Below, piece by piece: positions 8,197 through 16,467 of a stretch of DNA of 64,000 nt (position 1 is its first letter; each line of letters starts with the position of its first letter). The position numbers and the translations under genes are program-made. The notes below the pieces were generated by a model. That model saw only the letters and a program-made list of their open reading frames with translations. It ran no database searches and was not told the DNA's origin. Source of the DNA: Geopsychrobacter electrodiphilus DSM 16401 (GTDB lineage Bacteria > Desulfobacterota > Desulfuromonadia > Desulfuromonadales > Geopsychrobacteraceae); the NCBI RefSeq assembly GCF_000384395.1, contig NZ_ARWE01000001.1, positions 3,384,501-3,448,500 on the forward strand, in the 5' to 3' direction.

Positions 8197-8841
8197 ATGA
8201 CCTCGAAGACAAAAAAATCGAAAACAAAATTATCATTTCTTATTGCTCTTGCCCTGGTCGCGGGCATGAGCGGCTACGGCGAGACAGGCCGGGTCTGGGC
8301 GAGTGACAACCCGGCTGCCAGTTCCCCGCGCATGGACAGCAGGCGCTCAGAGTTGCCGGTCGCAGCGGAAAAAAATCCTCCTGGCGATATCCCGGACAGC
8401 CAGGTGTTTGTCCCCTACTCCTCATCGCAAGCAGGCTACCGACTTTCAGTTCCGGAAGGCTGGGCCCGGACAACCAGTGAACATGCCGTTACCTTTCAGG
8501 ACAAACTGAACGGATTGTCGGTGACGATCACCAAGGCAGATAAATTACCTGACAAACGCGACATCTATAACAACCAGGCCACCAGGCTGAAGCAGACCGG
8601 CAGAGCCGTCATCATGAAGCAGATCAAAACGGTAAGGCTTTCCAACCAGCCAGCCATACTGATGCGCTATGAATCAAATTCAGAACCGGATCCGGTCATC
8701 AATAAACAGGTCCGCCTCGAAAACAGCAGCTATTTCTACTACCACAACGGCAAGCTGGCGGAACTCAGACTCTGGGCTCCGCTGGGCGCGGACAATGTTG
8801 ATCAGTGGCGTCTCATCTCACGCAGCTTCAACTGGAGGTAA
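8197..8841 (+). CDS. Secreted protein of unknown function, possible PsbP/DcrB-like fold
   Basis: 214 aa with a long positively charged N-terminal region and a hydrophobic signal segment (about 13-35, ending VWA). A low-complexity linker precedes a compact domain (about 68-213) with YRLSVPEGWARTTSEHAVTFQD, LSVTITKAD, AILMRYESN and SYFYYHNGKLAELRLWAPLGADNVDQWRLISRSF. The pattern of an exposed pre-SVPEGW strand, a beta sheet and a final RLISRSF-like strand resembles PsbP/DcrB/DUF1795-type domains, but I cannot assign it firmly. The ABC ATPase gene starts 2 bp after the stop, so it is probably the periplasmic partner of that transporter. Confidence 0.7.
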   Translation: MTSKTKKSKTKLSFLIALALVAGMSGYGETGRVWASDNPAASSPRMDSRRSELPVAAEKNPPGDIPDSQVFVPYSSSQAGYRLSVPEGWARTTSEHAVTFQDKLNGLSVTITKADKLPDKRDIYNNQATRLKQTGRAVIMKQIKTVRLSNQPAILMRYESNSEPDPVINKQVRLENSSYFYYHNGKLAELRLWAPLGADNVDQWRLISRSFNWR

Positions 8842-8842
8842 T

Positions 8843-9508
8843 ATGAGGGTTCTTGAGGCCTTTGACCTGTACCGCTTCTACCATATTGAAGAGGAAGAGA
8901 CCCTCGCCCTGAAGGGGGTGAGCCTGGCGCTGGAGGCCGGCGAGTTCATCGCCGCGCAGGGCCCTTCGGGGAGCGGCAAATCCACCCTGCTTGCCTGCCT
9001 GGCTGGGCTGGACGAGCCGGACGGCGGCTATGTGACCGTTGCGGGCCAGCGTCTGACCCGACGCTCGGAGGCCGAGCGGGCCGCCGCGCGCGTTGGCAAT
9101 ATCGGGATCATGCTCCAATCGGGAAACCTGCTGGACCATCTGTCGGTCGAAGACAATATTCGCTTGCCCATGGTGCTGGCCGCCAAAGTTGATCAGCCGT
9201 ATTTAGACGAGCTGCTTAAGATGGTCGGTCTGGAGCATCGGCGGCAGGCACGCCCCGCCCAGATCTCCGGCGGGGAAGCGGCCCGCGCGGGGCTGGCCGT
9301 CGCCCTGGCCACCCGGCCGCAAGTCCTGCTGGCCGATGAGCCGACCGGTGAGGTTGACGCTGAGATCGAAGCGCAGATTCTCGCCTTGCTGGATCGCTAC
9401 CGAAAAAATGGCGGGGCTATTCTGGCGGTAACCCACAGCAACGCCGTGGCAAACTATGCCGACCGGATTATCCACCTTTTTGATGGGAGGATTGTCACTC
9501 ATGCCTGA
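8843..9508 (+). CDS. ABC transporter ATP-binding protein (MacB/LolD type), first ATPase
   Basis: A 221-aa nucleotide-binding domain. Walker A is GPSGSGKST (about 36-44), the Q-loop is in GIMLQSGNLL, the signature motif is the variant ISGGEAAR in place of LSGGQ, Walker B/D-loop is VLLADEPTGEVD, and the switch His is in AVTHS. ATG 8843 was chosen because GGAGG precedes it by 4 bp. The gene overlaps the second ATPase by 8 bp. The E-for-Q change in the signature suggests an asymmetric ATPase pair. Confidence 0.9.
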   Translation: MRVLEAFDLYRFYHIEEEETLALKGVSLALEAGEFIAAQGPSGSGKSTLLACLAGLDEPDGGYVTVAGQRLTRRSEAERAAARVGNIGIMLQSGNLLDHLSVEDNIRLPMVLAAKVDQPYLDELLKMVGLEHRRQARPAQISGGEAARAGLAVALATRPQVLLADEPTGEVDAEIEAQILALLDRYRKNGGAILAVTHSNAVANYADRIIHLFDGRIVTHA

Positions 9509-10160
9509 CCTTGTCAACCTGGATAACCTTGGCCGCACCTATACTCAGGGCGGCATCTCGGTGGCGGCACTGACCGCCATCACCTGCAGCGTTGCCCCCG
9601 GCGACCATATTGCTGTGGTCGGCGCTTCCGGCAGTGGCAAATCGACTTTATTGCATCTGATCGGCGGACTCGATGCCCCGACATCAGGCAGCATCTCATG
9701 GCCCGGGTTGGGCAAAAAATCGGAGCTTCGCCCGGAAAAGGTCGGCTTTATCTTTCAATCCCAAAGCCTGCTAGCCCCCCTCACGGTGGTCGAAAATGTC
9801 GAGCTGCCGCTCCTGCTGCAGGGGATAACCCCGGCGGCGGCCCGCATGGCAGCAGAAAAAACCCTGAGAGATCTGGAAATGGCGGCACTGATCGACAAGC
9901 TGCCGGAAGAACTTTCCGGCGGACAGGCCCAGCGGGTCGCGGTGGCCAGAACCCTGGCCGCCCGGCCGCAACTGATATTGGCCGATGAACCAACCGGACA
10001 GCTCGACCACCCTACGGCCCAACATCTGTTTACGACCCTGCTGGCAGCGATTGCCGAGACCGACACCAGCCTGATTGTCGCCACCCACGATCCTGCCATT
10101 GCCGAGCATATGCGCATTCAATGGCATATCCAGCATGGAATGATGGAGGTCAAACCATGA
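9501..10160 (+). CDS. ABC transporter ATP-binding protein (MacB/LolD type), second ATPase
   Basis: 219 aa with Walker A GASGSGKST, Q-loop FIFQSQSLL, canonical signature LSGGQAQR, Walker B LILADEPTGQLD and switch His in ATHDP. ATG 9501 has GGGAGG 7 bp upstream. Its stop overlaps the permease start (ATGA at 10157-10160), so ATPase and permease are coupled. The two ATPases with a single large permease imply a heterodimeric motor. Confidence 0.92.
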   Translation: MPDLVNLDNLGRTYTQGGISVAALTAITCSVAPGDHIAVVGASGSGKSTLLHLIGGLDAPTSGSISWPGLGKKSELRPEKVGFIFQSQSLLAPLTVVENVELPLLLQGITPAAARMAAEKTLRDLEMAALIDKLPEELSGGQAQRVAVARTLAARPQLILADEPTGQLDHPTAQHLFTTLLAAIAETDTSLIVATHDPAIAEHMRIQWHIQHGMMEVKP

Positions 10161-12811
10161 GATTTATCACCTGCTGGCTGAAGGGTCTGCTGACCTACCG
10201 CCCGGAACGCCTGCTGGCCACTATGGCCGGAATCGGCCTGACAATTGCCACCCTTGCAGCTTTAGGGACCTTCATCGCCTCAAGCTCCGTGAGCATGACA
10301 AAACGCGCCATCGGCGATGTCCCCATCGATTGGCAGGTGCTGGTATCCGGCGATACTTCGGTGGCCGCTTTTACCGATACCCTGGCAAAAACCACCCGCT
10401 ATACGGCGTTGCAGCAGGTGACCTATGCGGATACGGCTGGCTTTGAGGCCAGTACCGACGGTACGGTGCAAACCACGGGACCAGGTCAGGTGCTTGGTAT
10501 AAGCGACGCCTATCGCCAAGCCTTTCCCTCCGAGATCAGGCCGCTGACCGGCGCCCGGCAAGGGGTTCTGGTCGCCCAGCAAACCGCCGCAAATCTGCAT
10601 GTCAAGGCGGGCGACAGGGTGCTGATCAAGCGGATCGATTTGCCCCCGGTCGCGGTGACCATTGCGGGTATCGTTGATCTCCCCGATGCCGATGCGCTCT
10701 TCCAGGTGGTGGGTGCTTTAGCCGGGACCGCTCCTACCGCGCCGCCGGACAATGTCCTGCTGCTCCCCGGGACGCAATGGCACCGTCTGTTCGACCCCCA
10801 GGCCAGCAGCAGTCCGGACACAGTCAGCACCCAGTACCATGTCAAAATAGGACATGATCTCCCCACCAACCCGAATGATGCCTATCTGACCGTCAAACAT
10901 CTGGCCAATAATCTTGAGGCCCGTAATTCAGGCGGCATCAGCGTGGCCGACAACCTTGCCGCCCGCCTGGCCGGCACGCGGGCCGATGCCATGTATGCAC
11001 GGGTCCTCTTTCTGTTTCTCGGTCTGCCCGGAGCATTATTAGCCATCCTCCTGACCCTGTCGGTGGCGGCTTCGGGTAAAAAACACCGCCTCCACCAACA
11101 AAGCCTGCTGCGTGTGCGCGGCGCTTCTCGCCGACAGATTTTGAAATTTGAGTTGGGGGAGAGCACAATTGTCGGGATCGGCGGGGTGGTTTGCGGGGGA
11201 ATTTTATTCCTGCTGGCCGGTACAATGACTCAAGTTGGCGCAGACAGCAGTGAGTCGCTGGGCTGGCTGGCCGGAGCATCACTGGCAGGTTTTCTTCTGG
11301 CCCTGATCAGCACCCTCTATCCGGCCTGGCAGCAGGCCCGCCATTTCAGCGTCGCCGCCTCGCGGGATCTCTTGCGGCGTTCCGGCAAACCCCTGTGGCA
11401 GAAAACCTGGCTGGATATCATTCTTCTGGGGTTGGCCTTTTTTGAATACTGGCGGACGGCCAGCTCCGGCTATCAGGTGGTACTGGCGCCCGAAGGCGTC
11501 GCGCAAATATCTGTCCACTATGAAGCCTTTATTGCCCCACTCTGCCTCTGGATCGGCGGCATCCTGTTAGCCGCCCGGTTGGGAGAGGACAGCCTTGAAC
11601 ATGGCCGACAGATCCTGCTCCGGCTGCTGCGACCCCTAGCGCCCAATCTGACCGGGCCGGTGGTGGCGTCATTGATCCGTCAACGTCGGCTTATCAGCCG
11701 GGGGATGATCATGGTCGCCCTGGCGATCTCGTTTGCCGTTTCCACCGCCACCTTCAACACCACCTATAATTTCCAGTCACGCGTCGATGCCGAACTGACC
11801 AACGGCGCCGATGTCGCGATCAAGGGCTCCAGCGCCGCGCCTCCCGGCAGCAAACTCGCCGAGCTCAAAGCCCTGCCCGGTGTCGCCGCAATCCAACCGA
11901 TGCTGCACCGGTTTGCCTATGTCGGCAAGGACCTACAGGACATCTACGGCATCAACCCCGACCAGATCGGCACTGCGACCCCGATGTCCAACGCCTATTT
12001 TGCCGGCGGCAATGCCAAAGCCACGCTGGCGCTGCTGGCCAAAAATCCTGATGGTCTGCTGGTCTCGGAAGAGACGCGCAGAGATTTTCAACTCCGGCCG
12101 GGGGATCAATTAAATCTGCGCTTACAGCTGGCGACAGATCACCAATATCATTTGATCCCCTTTCACTTTATCGGGGTCGTCCGTGAATTCCCCACCGCGC
12201 CCAAGGATTCTTTTCTGGTGGCGAATGCTGACTACCTCACCCGCCAGACCGGGATCACAGCTCAGGAAATCGTCCTGATCCGCACCGCTGGTGACGCCGC
12301 CCAGCTGGCGGCTGAGGCGCGCAAGACGGTCTCCTCCCTGGCCGGGGTCAAGGTGACCGATCTCGGTTCGGCACAGCGGCTGATCAGCTCCAGCCTAACC
12401 TCCGTTGATCTGCACGGCCTCACGCGCCTGGAACTGATTCTCGCGCTCTTCCTGGTCATGGGAGCGACCGGGTTGATTCTGGCGCTCGGTCTGACCGAAC
12501 GCCGCCGTAATTTCGCCATCCTTGAGGCACTGGGCGCCAGCAGCCGGCAGCTGGGAGCTTTCATCTGGAGTGAAATTTTACTGATCCTGGTCGGCGGCGG
12601 CGTTATCGGTACCTTCCTCGGGTTGGGGATCGCACAGATTCTGGTGAAGGTTTTAACGGCGGTGTTTGATCCGCCGCCTGAACACCTCTATATCCCCTGT
12701 AGCTATTTGTCGCTATTGGCGGTGGTCGCGATTGTCTCAACAATTCTTGCGACCTGGATCATAAGGCAGGTATCACATCGCCCGGTCGTCGAAGAATTAC
12801 GAAACCTTTGA
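10157..12811 (+). CDS. FtsX-like ABC transporter permease, two FtsX modules
   Basis: An 884-aa inner-membrane protein. One TM helix (about 18-42) is followed by a periplasmic MacB_PCD-like domain (about 45-275) and three FtsX TM helices (about 280-405). After a middle membrane region (about 420-560) come a second periplasmic domain and a C-terminal FtsX domain (about 755-880, with LTERRRNFAILEALGASSRQLGAF). Two FtsX modules in one chain match the YbbP-type permeases. Such mechanotransmission permeases handle lipoproteins, lipids, peptides or signalling rather than small solutes. ATG 10157 is fixed by the ATGA overlap. Confidence 0.9.
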   Translation: MRFITCWLKGLLTYRPERLLATMAGIGLTIATLAALGTFIASSSVSMTKRAIGDVPIDWQVLVSGDTSVAAFTDTLAKTTRYTALQQVTYADTAGFEASTDGTVQTTGPGQVLGISDAYRQAFPSEIRPLTGARQGVLVAQQTAANLHVKAGDRVLIKRIDLPPVAVTIAGIVDLPDADALFQVVGALAGTAPTAPPDNVLLLPGTQWHRLFDPQASSSPDTVSTQYHVKIGHDLPTNPNDAYLTVKHLANNLEARNSGGISVADNLAARLAGTRADAMYARVLFLFLGLPGALLAILLTLSVAASGKKHRLHQQSLLRVRGASRRQILKFELGESTIVGIGGVVCGGILFLLAGTMTQVGADSSESLGWLAGASLAGFLLALISTLYPAWQQARHFSVAASRDLLRRSGKPLWQKTWLDIILLGLAFFEYWRTASSGYQVVLAPEGVAQISVHYEAFIAPLCLWIGGILLAARLGEDSLEHGRQILLRLLRPLAPNLTGPVVASLIRQRRLISRGMIMVALAISFAVSTATFNTTYNFQSRVDAELTNGADVAIKGSSAAPPGSKLAELKALPGVAAIQPMLHRFAYVGKDLQDIYGINPDQIGTATPMSNAYFAGGNAKATLALLAKNPDGLLVSEETRRDFQLRPGDQLNLRLQLATDHQYHLIPFHFIGVVREFPTAPKDSFLVANADYLTRQTGITAQEIVLIRTAGDAAQLAAEARKTVSSLAGVKVTDLGSAQRLISSSLTSVDLHGLTRLELILALFLVMGATGLILALGLTERRRNFAILEALGASSRQLGAFIWSEILLILVGGGVIGTFLGLGIAQILVKVLTAVFDPPPEHLYIPCSYLSLLAVVAIVSTILATWIIRQVSHRPVVEELRNL

Positions 12812-12838
12812 TGCTGAACGTTCAGGTCTGCATGGAGA

Positions 12839-12862
12839 GTCTCTTTCGGAACGGAAAGAGAC
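12839..12862. terminator. Hairpin after ABC operon
   Basis: A 9-bp perfect stem GTCTCTTTC / GAAAGAGAC with a 6-nt loop lies 28 bp after the permease stop. There is no T tract, so it may only protect the 3' end. Confidence 0.4.
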
Positions 12863-12879
12863 GATGCTGCGGAAATAAA

Positions 12880-12916
12880 ACAAGAGCAGCCTTCGCATGG
12901 CAAAGGCTGCTCTTGT
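12880..12916 (-). terminator. Intrinsic terminator of the COG4705 gene
   Basis: A 14-bp perfect stem ACAAGAGCAGCCTT / AAGGCTGCTCTTGT is followed on the minus strand by TTTATTT. It lies between the convergent permease and COG4705 genes and best serves the latter. Confidence 0.8.
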
Positions 12917-12939
12917 GCTGGGCAAAAAAGAATTGCGCG

Positions 12940-13716
12940 TTAGCTATCCGCACCATTGGTAACTTCAATTGTGGCGACGGAGGATCTTGCTTTGAGGGTC
13001 ATAAAGAAAACCAGGCTGACAATCACGGTGAGAAAAATAACATTCACCGGGGTCATACCGAATCCCAGCCCGCCATCGACTTTCGTCTGGATCAAGAAAT
13101 CACCGATAGAGGCCCCAAGGGGTCGGGTCAGAATAAAAACCACCCAAAAGGTCAGGGTACTATTCAATTTCAGGCCATAATAACCGAATGCTACTACCGC
13201 TATTGACAGGGAAAAGGTCAGCAGCGCAACCCCGTAGCCCAGGTTGATACCTTCAGAAATAAGATCGCCGGCGCCTGTCCCGAGGGCGAACGCCAGTAAA
13301 ATGATTATCCAGTAATAAACTTCTCTTTTGTTTGTATCTATGGAGTGAATTGAGAGTGTTTTTTCGGACTTATACCAGACAGCAAAACCAGCAAGCATAG
13401 TTATGGTGAACACAATACTCAGGGTTAACAGGCTGACGCCAAAATTTTCAACAAACATATCGGTAATGAGAGTACCGACGACACTCATCAACACCACAAC
13501 CGTCCAGTAACTCGCAGGGACATAGCGCTTTAATCTGAGCTGAATAACGAGGAAGACCGCCAATAAAACACTCATAACCAGAGTCGTGCCATTCAATCCG
13601 AGGCCAAGCCTGTCAGAAAGAAAATCTGCCCCGGTTTCACCGACCGTGGTTGACAGCACTTTTACCACCCAGAACATGAGGGTTATTTCTGGCACTCTAA
13701 GCAATAAGTTTTTCAT
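12940..13716 (-). CDS. COG4705-family multi-spanning membrane protein
   Basis: A 258-aa, almost entirely hydrophobic protein with about eight helices. It shows internal duplication: VVKVLSTTVGETGADFLSDRLGLGL, GTLITDMFVENFGVSL, ALGTGAGDLISEGINLGYGVAL and TRPLGASIGDFLIQTKVDGGLGFG each repeat a [TS]xGxxxxDxxxxxxxxG pattern. This is the hallmark of the uncharacterised membrane-anchored COG4705 family. ATG 13716 was chosen over upstream starts because AGGAG precedes it. The PmrA-box-like site at 13840-13872 faces it. Members of this family have been seen beside PepSY and two-component genes, which would fit the regulon idea. The function is unknown. Confidence 0.85.
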   Translation of the reverse strand: MKNLLLRVPEITLMFWVVKVLSTTVGETGADFLSDRLGLGLNGTTLVMSVLLAVFLVIQLRLKRYVPASYWTVVVLMSVVGTLITDMFVENFGVSLLTLSIVFTITMLAGFAVWYKSEKTLSIHSIDTNKREVYYWIIILLAFALGTGAGDLISEGINLGYGVALLTFSLSIAVVAFGYYGLKLNSTLTFWVVFILTRPLGASIGDFLIQTKVDGGLGFGMTPVNVIFLTVIVSLVFFMTLKARSSVATIEVTNGADS

Positions 13717-13839
13717 TTTTTTCTCCTGAAGTAAGCGCAACCAGATTGAATGTCCCGAAACGCCGGTTCGATGATTCACGCAGGGCGCGGCAGGGGCCAA
13801 TAGCTCCCATGTCAAGCGTTAACCCCTTTCGTGAACTGC

Positions 13840-13872
13840 AGGTTGCTCAAACGACCTTAAGCCAATATGAAG
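13840..13872 (-). promoter_or_regulatory. PmrA-box-like direct repeat, COG4705 gene
   Basis: On the minus strand CTTCAT-N5-CTTAAG (13872 to 13856) is followed after 10 bp by CAACCT (13845-13840), a poor -10. The repeat itself is the closest to the PmrA-box consensus of the four. The COG4705 gene starts 124 bp downstream at 13716. Confidence 0.55.
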
Positions 13873-13932
13873 ACATTCATTTTTATTGAGAAAATTTAAA
13901 ACCCTGAGATCTGCGTAAAAAATGACGGGGCC

Positions 13933-13963
13933 TTGGCATATTGACGACGAGAGTGGTTATAAT
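13933..13963 (+). promoter_or_regulatory. Possible sigma-70 promoter of DUF255 gene
   Basis: A perfect TATAAT at 13958-13963 lies 28 bp before the start codon, with TTGGCA at 13933-13938 (19-bp spacing, longer than ideal). Confidence 0.4.
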
Positions 13964-13990
13964 TAGCAGAACCCTTTCTCTGGAGACTTC

Positions 13991-16120
13991 ATGTCATTTT
14001 ATCCCTTTATCTCTCCTCTGTGTCTTGCCTCAATCCTGCTGGGCGTAGCGCCGCAAGCGGCTCTGGGCAACCGGCTGAGGCTGGAACAGAGCCCCTACCT
14101 GCTGCAGCATGCCGACAACCCGGTCGAATGGTTCCCCTGGTCGGAAGAAGCCTTTGCTCTGGCCGAAAAAGAGCGGCGCCTGATTTTTCTCTCCATCGGC
14201 TACTCGACCTGTCACTGGTGTCATGTGATGGAACATGAAAGCTTCGAGGATACCGAGGTCGCAAAACTCCTGAACAAGGACTTCGTGGCGATCAAGGTCG
14301 ACCGCGAAGAACGCCCCGACATCGATCAGTTTTACATGCAGGTCGCAACCAGATTGACAGGTCAGGGCGGCTGGCCACTGACGATCATCATGACCCCGGA
14401 CAAGGTGCCGCTCTTCGCCGCGACCTACCTGCCGAAGACGGGACGTTATAACCGTCCCGGCATGGTTGATCTGCTCCCGCAGATCGCCGCAGCCTGGACC
14501 GATCATCCGCAGCAACTCGAACATGACGCCCGTCAGTTTTTGGTCAGCATGGCGCCACAGTCTGCAGCGCAGGCGTTTGATCCGGTCTTGATTGAGCAGG
14601 CGGTCGGACAGATGCGCTCCGAGTTTGATGCCAAAGATGGCGGCTTCGGCGCGGCGCCCAAATTCCCGCGTCCGCATCAGCTGAGCTTTTTACTGCAACG
14701 CTACCGGATCGACCGCAACCCGCAACTGCTGGCAATGGTTGAAACCACGCTCAGCGCCATGCGCGACGGGGGCATTTATGACCAGCTCGGTTACGGTTTC
14801 CACCGCTACTCCACCGATAAAAAGTGGCTGGTGCCGCATTTTGAGAAGATGCTCTACGATCAGGCGGGTGTGGCAGAGGTCTACCTCGAGGCGTTTCAGG
14901 TGACCGGCAAGCCCGACTATGCCGCCACCGCCCGCGAAATCTTCAGCTATCTGCAGGACCAGATGCGCAATCCGCAGGGCGGCTTCTATTCGGCTGAAGA
15001 CGCCGACACTGAAAAGGCCGAGGGGAGCACTTATCTGTGGACGGAAAAGGAGTTACTGGAGGTTCTTGGGCCGGAGCGCGGAGCACGCTTTGTGCAGTAT
15101 TTCGGGGTGACCACCCCAGGGAATTTTCCCGACGAAACAACCGGGGCCGTAAGCGGCAACAATATTCTGCATCGCACCAGACCGATTGCCGTCTGGGCCA
15201 AAGAGTTTGACATGTCAGCCGCGGACCTGAGCACCGAACTTGATGCCGACCGCACAGAGCTGATGCGACTCCGTGAACACCGCCCCCAACCCTTTCGCGA
15301 CGACAAGGTGCTGACCGCCTGGAACGGCATGGTGATTTCAGCCTTCAGCAAAGGGGGAACCATTCTCCGGAGCGATGAGCTTCTGAAGATAGCGAACGAG
15401 ACCGCGGATTTCGTTTTGACAAAGCTGCGTAAGGCGGATGGCCACCTGCTGCGCCGCTGGCGCAACGGACAGGCGGCCATAAACGCTTTCGCCGAGGACT
15501 ATGCCTATCTCGCGCGCGGACTGCTCGACCTTTACCACGCCGATCTCGATCCACGGCGCTTGCAACAGGCGCTGGCGCTGGCCGACATTCTGTTCGACGA
15601 ATTCGCCGGCAACGGCACCATCTACACCAGCGCCGACCTGAAAGAGCTGCCGCAACGCACCAGCGAACGCTACGACGGCGCGATCCCCTCAACCCCATCC
15701 ATCGCGCTGGAAGTCGCGGCACGTCTCGCCCAGCTCACCGGCGACGTCAAATGGTCAGAGCGTGCCGCTCGGCTGCTCGAGGGCGCAACCAGCGAGGTCA
15801 AACGTTACCCGCAAGGCTTTCCGCATCTGCTCTCTGCCGCCGAGCGCCTGCTGGGCAAGAGCCGTGAACTGGTGATCATTGGCCAAAGAGCTGACCCACA
15901 CACCAGGGAGATGCTGGAGATTCTGCGCAAGGCCGATCCGACCCTGACGTCGTTGCTGTTTGTCGAGGCGGAAGAACCCGATCCCCTGACAGTTCTCGCG
16001 CCTTTCACCCGCGACATGCACCAGATAAACGGCCTGACCACCGCCTACCTGTGTGAAAATCACGCCTGCGGCAGGCCCGTGACCGACCCTGCCCAGTTCT
16101 CACAACAGCTGGGCAGGTAA
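13991..16120 (+). CDS. DUF255 thioredoxin-fold protein (YyaL/SPATA20 family), probably exported
   Basis: 709 aa. The family signature [24 protein letters not shown] opens the thioredoxin-like domain and is followed by [18 protein letters not shown], with a CxxC pair flanked by His. [11 protein letters not shown] and TGQGGWPL follow. The rest (about 180-700) is the alpha/alpha six-hairpin glycosidase-like half, with [30 protein letters not shown] and [15 protein letters not shown]. The first 25 residues ([22 protein letters not shown]) look like a signal peptide, while many family members are cytoplasmic. The family's activity is not established. The thiamine-binding-type gene follows by 34 bp. 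Confidence 0.92.
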   Translation: MSFYPFISPLCLASILLGVAPQAALGNRLRLEQSPYLLQHADNPVEWFPWSEEAFALAEKERRLIFLSIGYSTCHWCHVMEHESFEDTEVAKLLNKDFVAIKVDREERPDIDQFYMQVATRLTGQGGWPLTIIMTPDKVPLFAATYLPKTGRYNRPGMVDLLPQIAAAWTDHPQQLEHDARQFLVSMAPQSAAQAFDPVLIEQAVGQMRSEFDAKDGGFGAAPKFPRPHQLSFLLQRYRIDRNPQLLAMVETTLSAMRDGGIYDQLGYGFHRYSTDKKWLVPHFEKMLYDQAGVAEVYLEAFQVTGKPDYAATAREIFSYLQDQMRNPQGGFYSAEDADTEKAEGSTYLWTEKELLEVLGPERGARFVQYFGVTTPGNFPDETTGAVSGNNILHRTRPIAVWAKEFDMSAADLSTELDADRTELMRLREHRPQPFRDDKVLTAWNGMVISAFSKGGTILRSDELLKIANETADFVLTKLRKADGHLLRRWRNGQAAINAFAEDYAYLARGLLDLYHADLDPRRLQQALALADILFDEFAGNGTIYTSADLKELPQRTSERYDGAIPSTPSIALEVAARLAQLTGDVKWSERAARLLEGATSEVKRYPQGFPHLLSAAERLLGKSRELVIIGQRADPHTREMLEILRKADPTLTSLLFVEAEEPDPLTVLAPFTRDMHQINGLTTAYLCENHACGRPVTDPAQFSQQLGR

Positions 16121-16154
16121 GCTATATTAACCATTTTCACGCAGGAGCTTTCAG

Positions 16155-16454
16155 ATGCAGATCATTGTCGATCTTTGCCTGGTACCCATGGGGGTCGGAG
16201 TCTCGGTCTCCCCTTATATCGTCGCTTGTCAGGAGGTGCTTGAAGAAGCAGGGTTAAACTTAGCCCTGCATGCCTACGGTACCAATATTGAGGGGGAATA
16301 TGATGAGGTTTTCATGGCGATCCGGCGCTGCCATGAACGGGTTCATGAGATGGGGGCCCCACGCATTACGACCACGATCAAACTGGGGAGCCGTACAGAC
16401 CGTGCCCAGAGCATGGCCGACAAGATAGAGAGTGTGCGCAGCAAATCGGGCTGA
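16155..16454 (+). CDS. MTH1187/YkoF-family thiamine-binding-type protein (DUF77)
   Basis: 99 aa covering the whole family: VDLCLVPMGVGVSVSPYI opens the first strand, with LALHAYGTNIEGEYDEVFMAIRRCHERVHEMGAPRITTTIKLGSRTD after it. MTH1187-family proteins have a ferredoxin-like fold and some bind thiamine or a related pyrimidine. The real ligand here is unknown. AGGAG precedes ATG 16155 by 7 bp. It is probably co-transcribed with the DUF255 gene and is convergent with the GGDEF/EAL gene. Confidence 0.88.
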   Translation: MQIIVDLCLVPMGVGVSVSPYIVACQEVLEEAGLNLALHAYGTNIEGEYDEVFMAIRRCHERVHEMGAPRITTTIKLGSRTDRAQSMADKIESVRSKSG

Positions 16455-16467
16455 AACGGCAGAAAAA

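Noticed and set aside
12940-13815. A longer form of the COG4705 gene starting at 13815
   Set aside because: The extra N-terminal residues are hydrophilic and lack a ribosome site, whereas 13716 has AGGAG and opens directly into a membrane helix.
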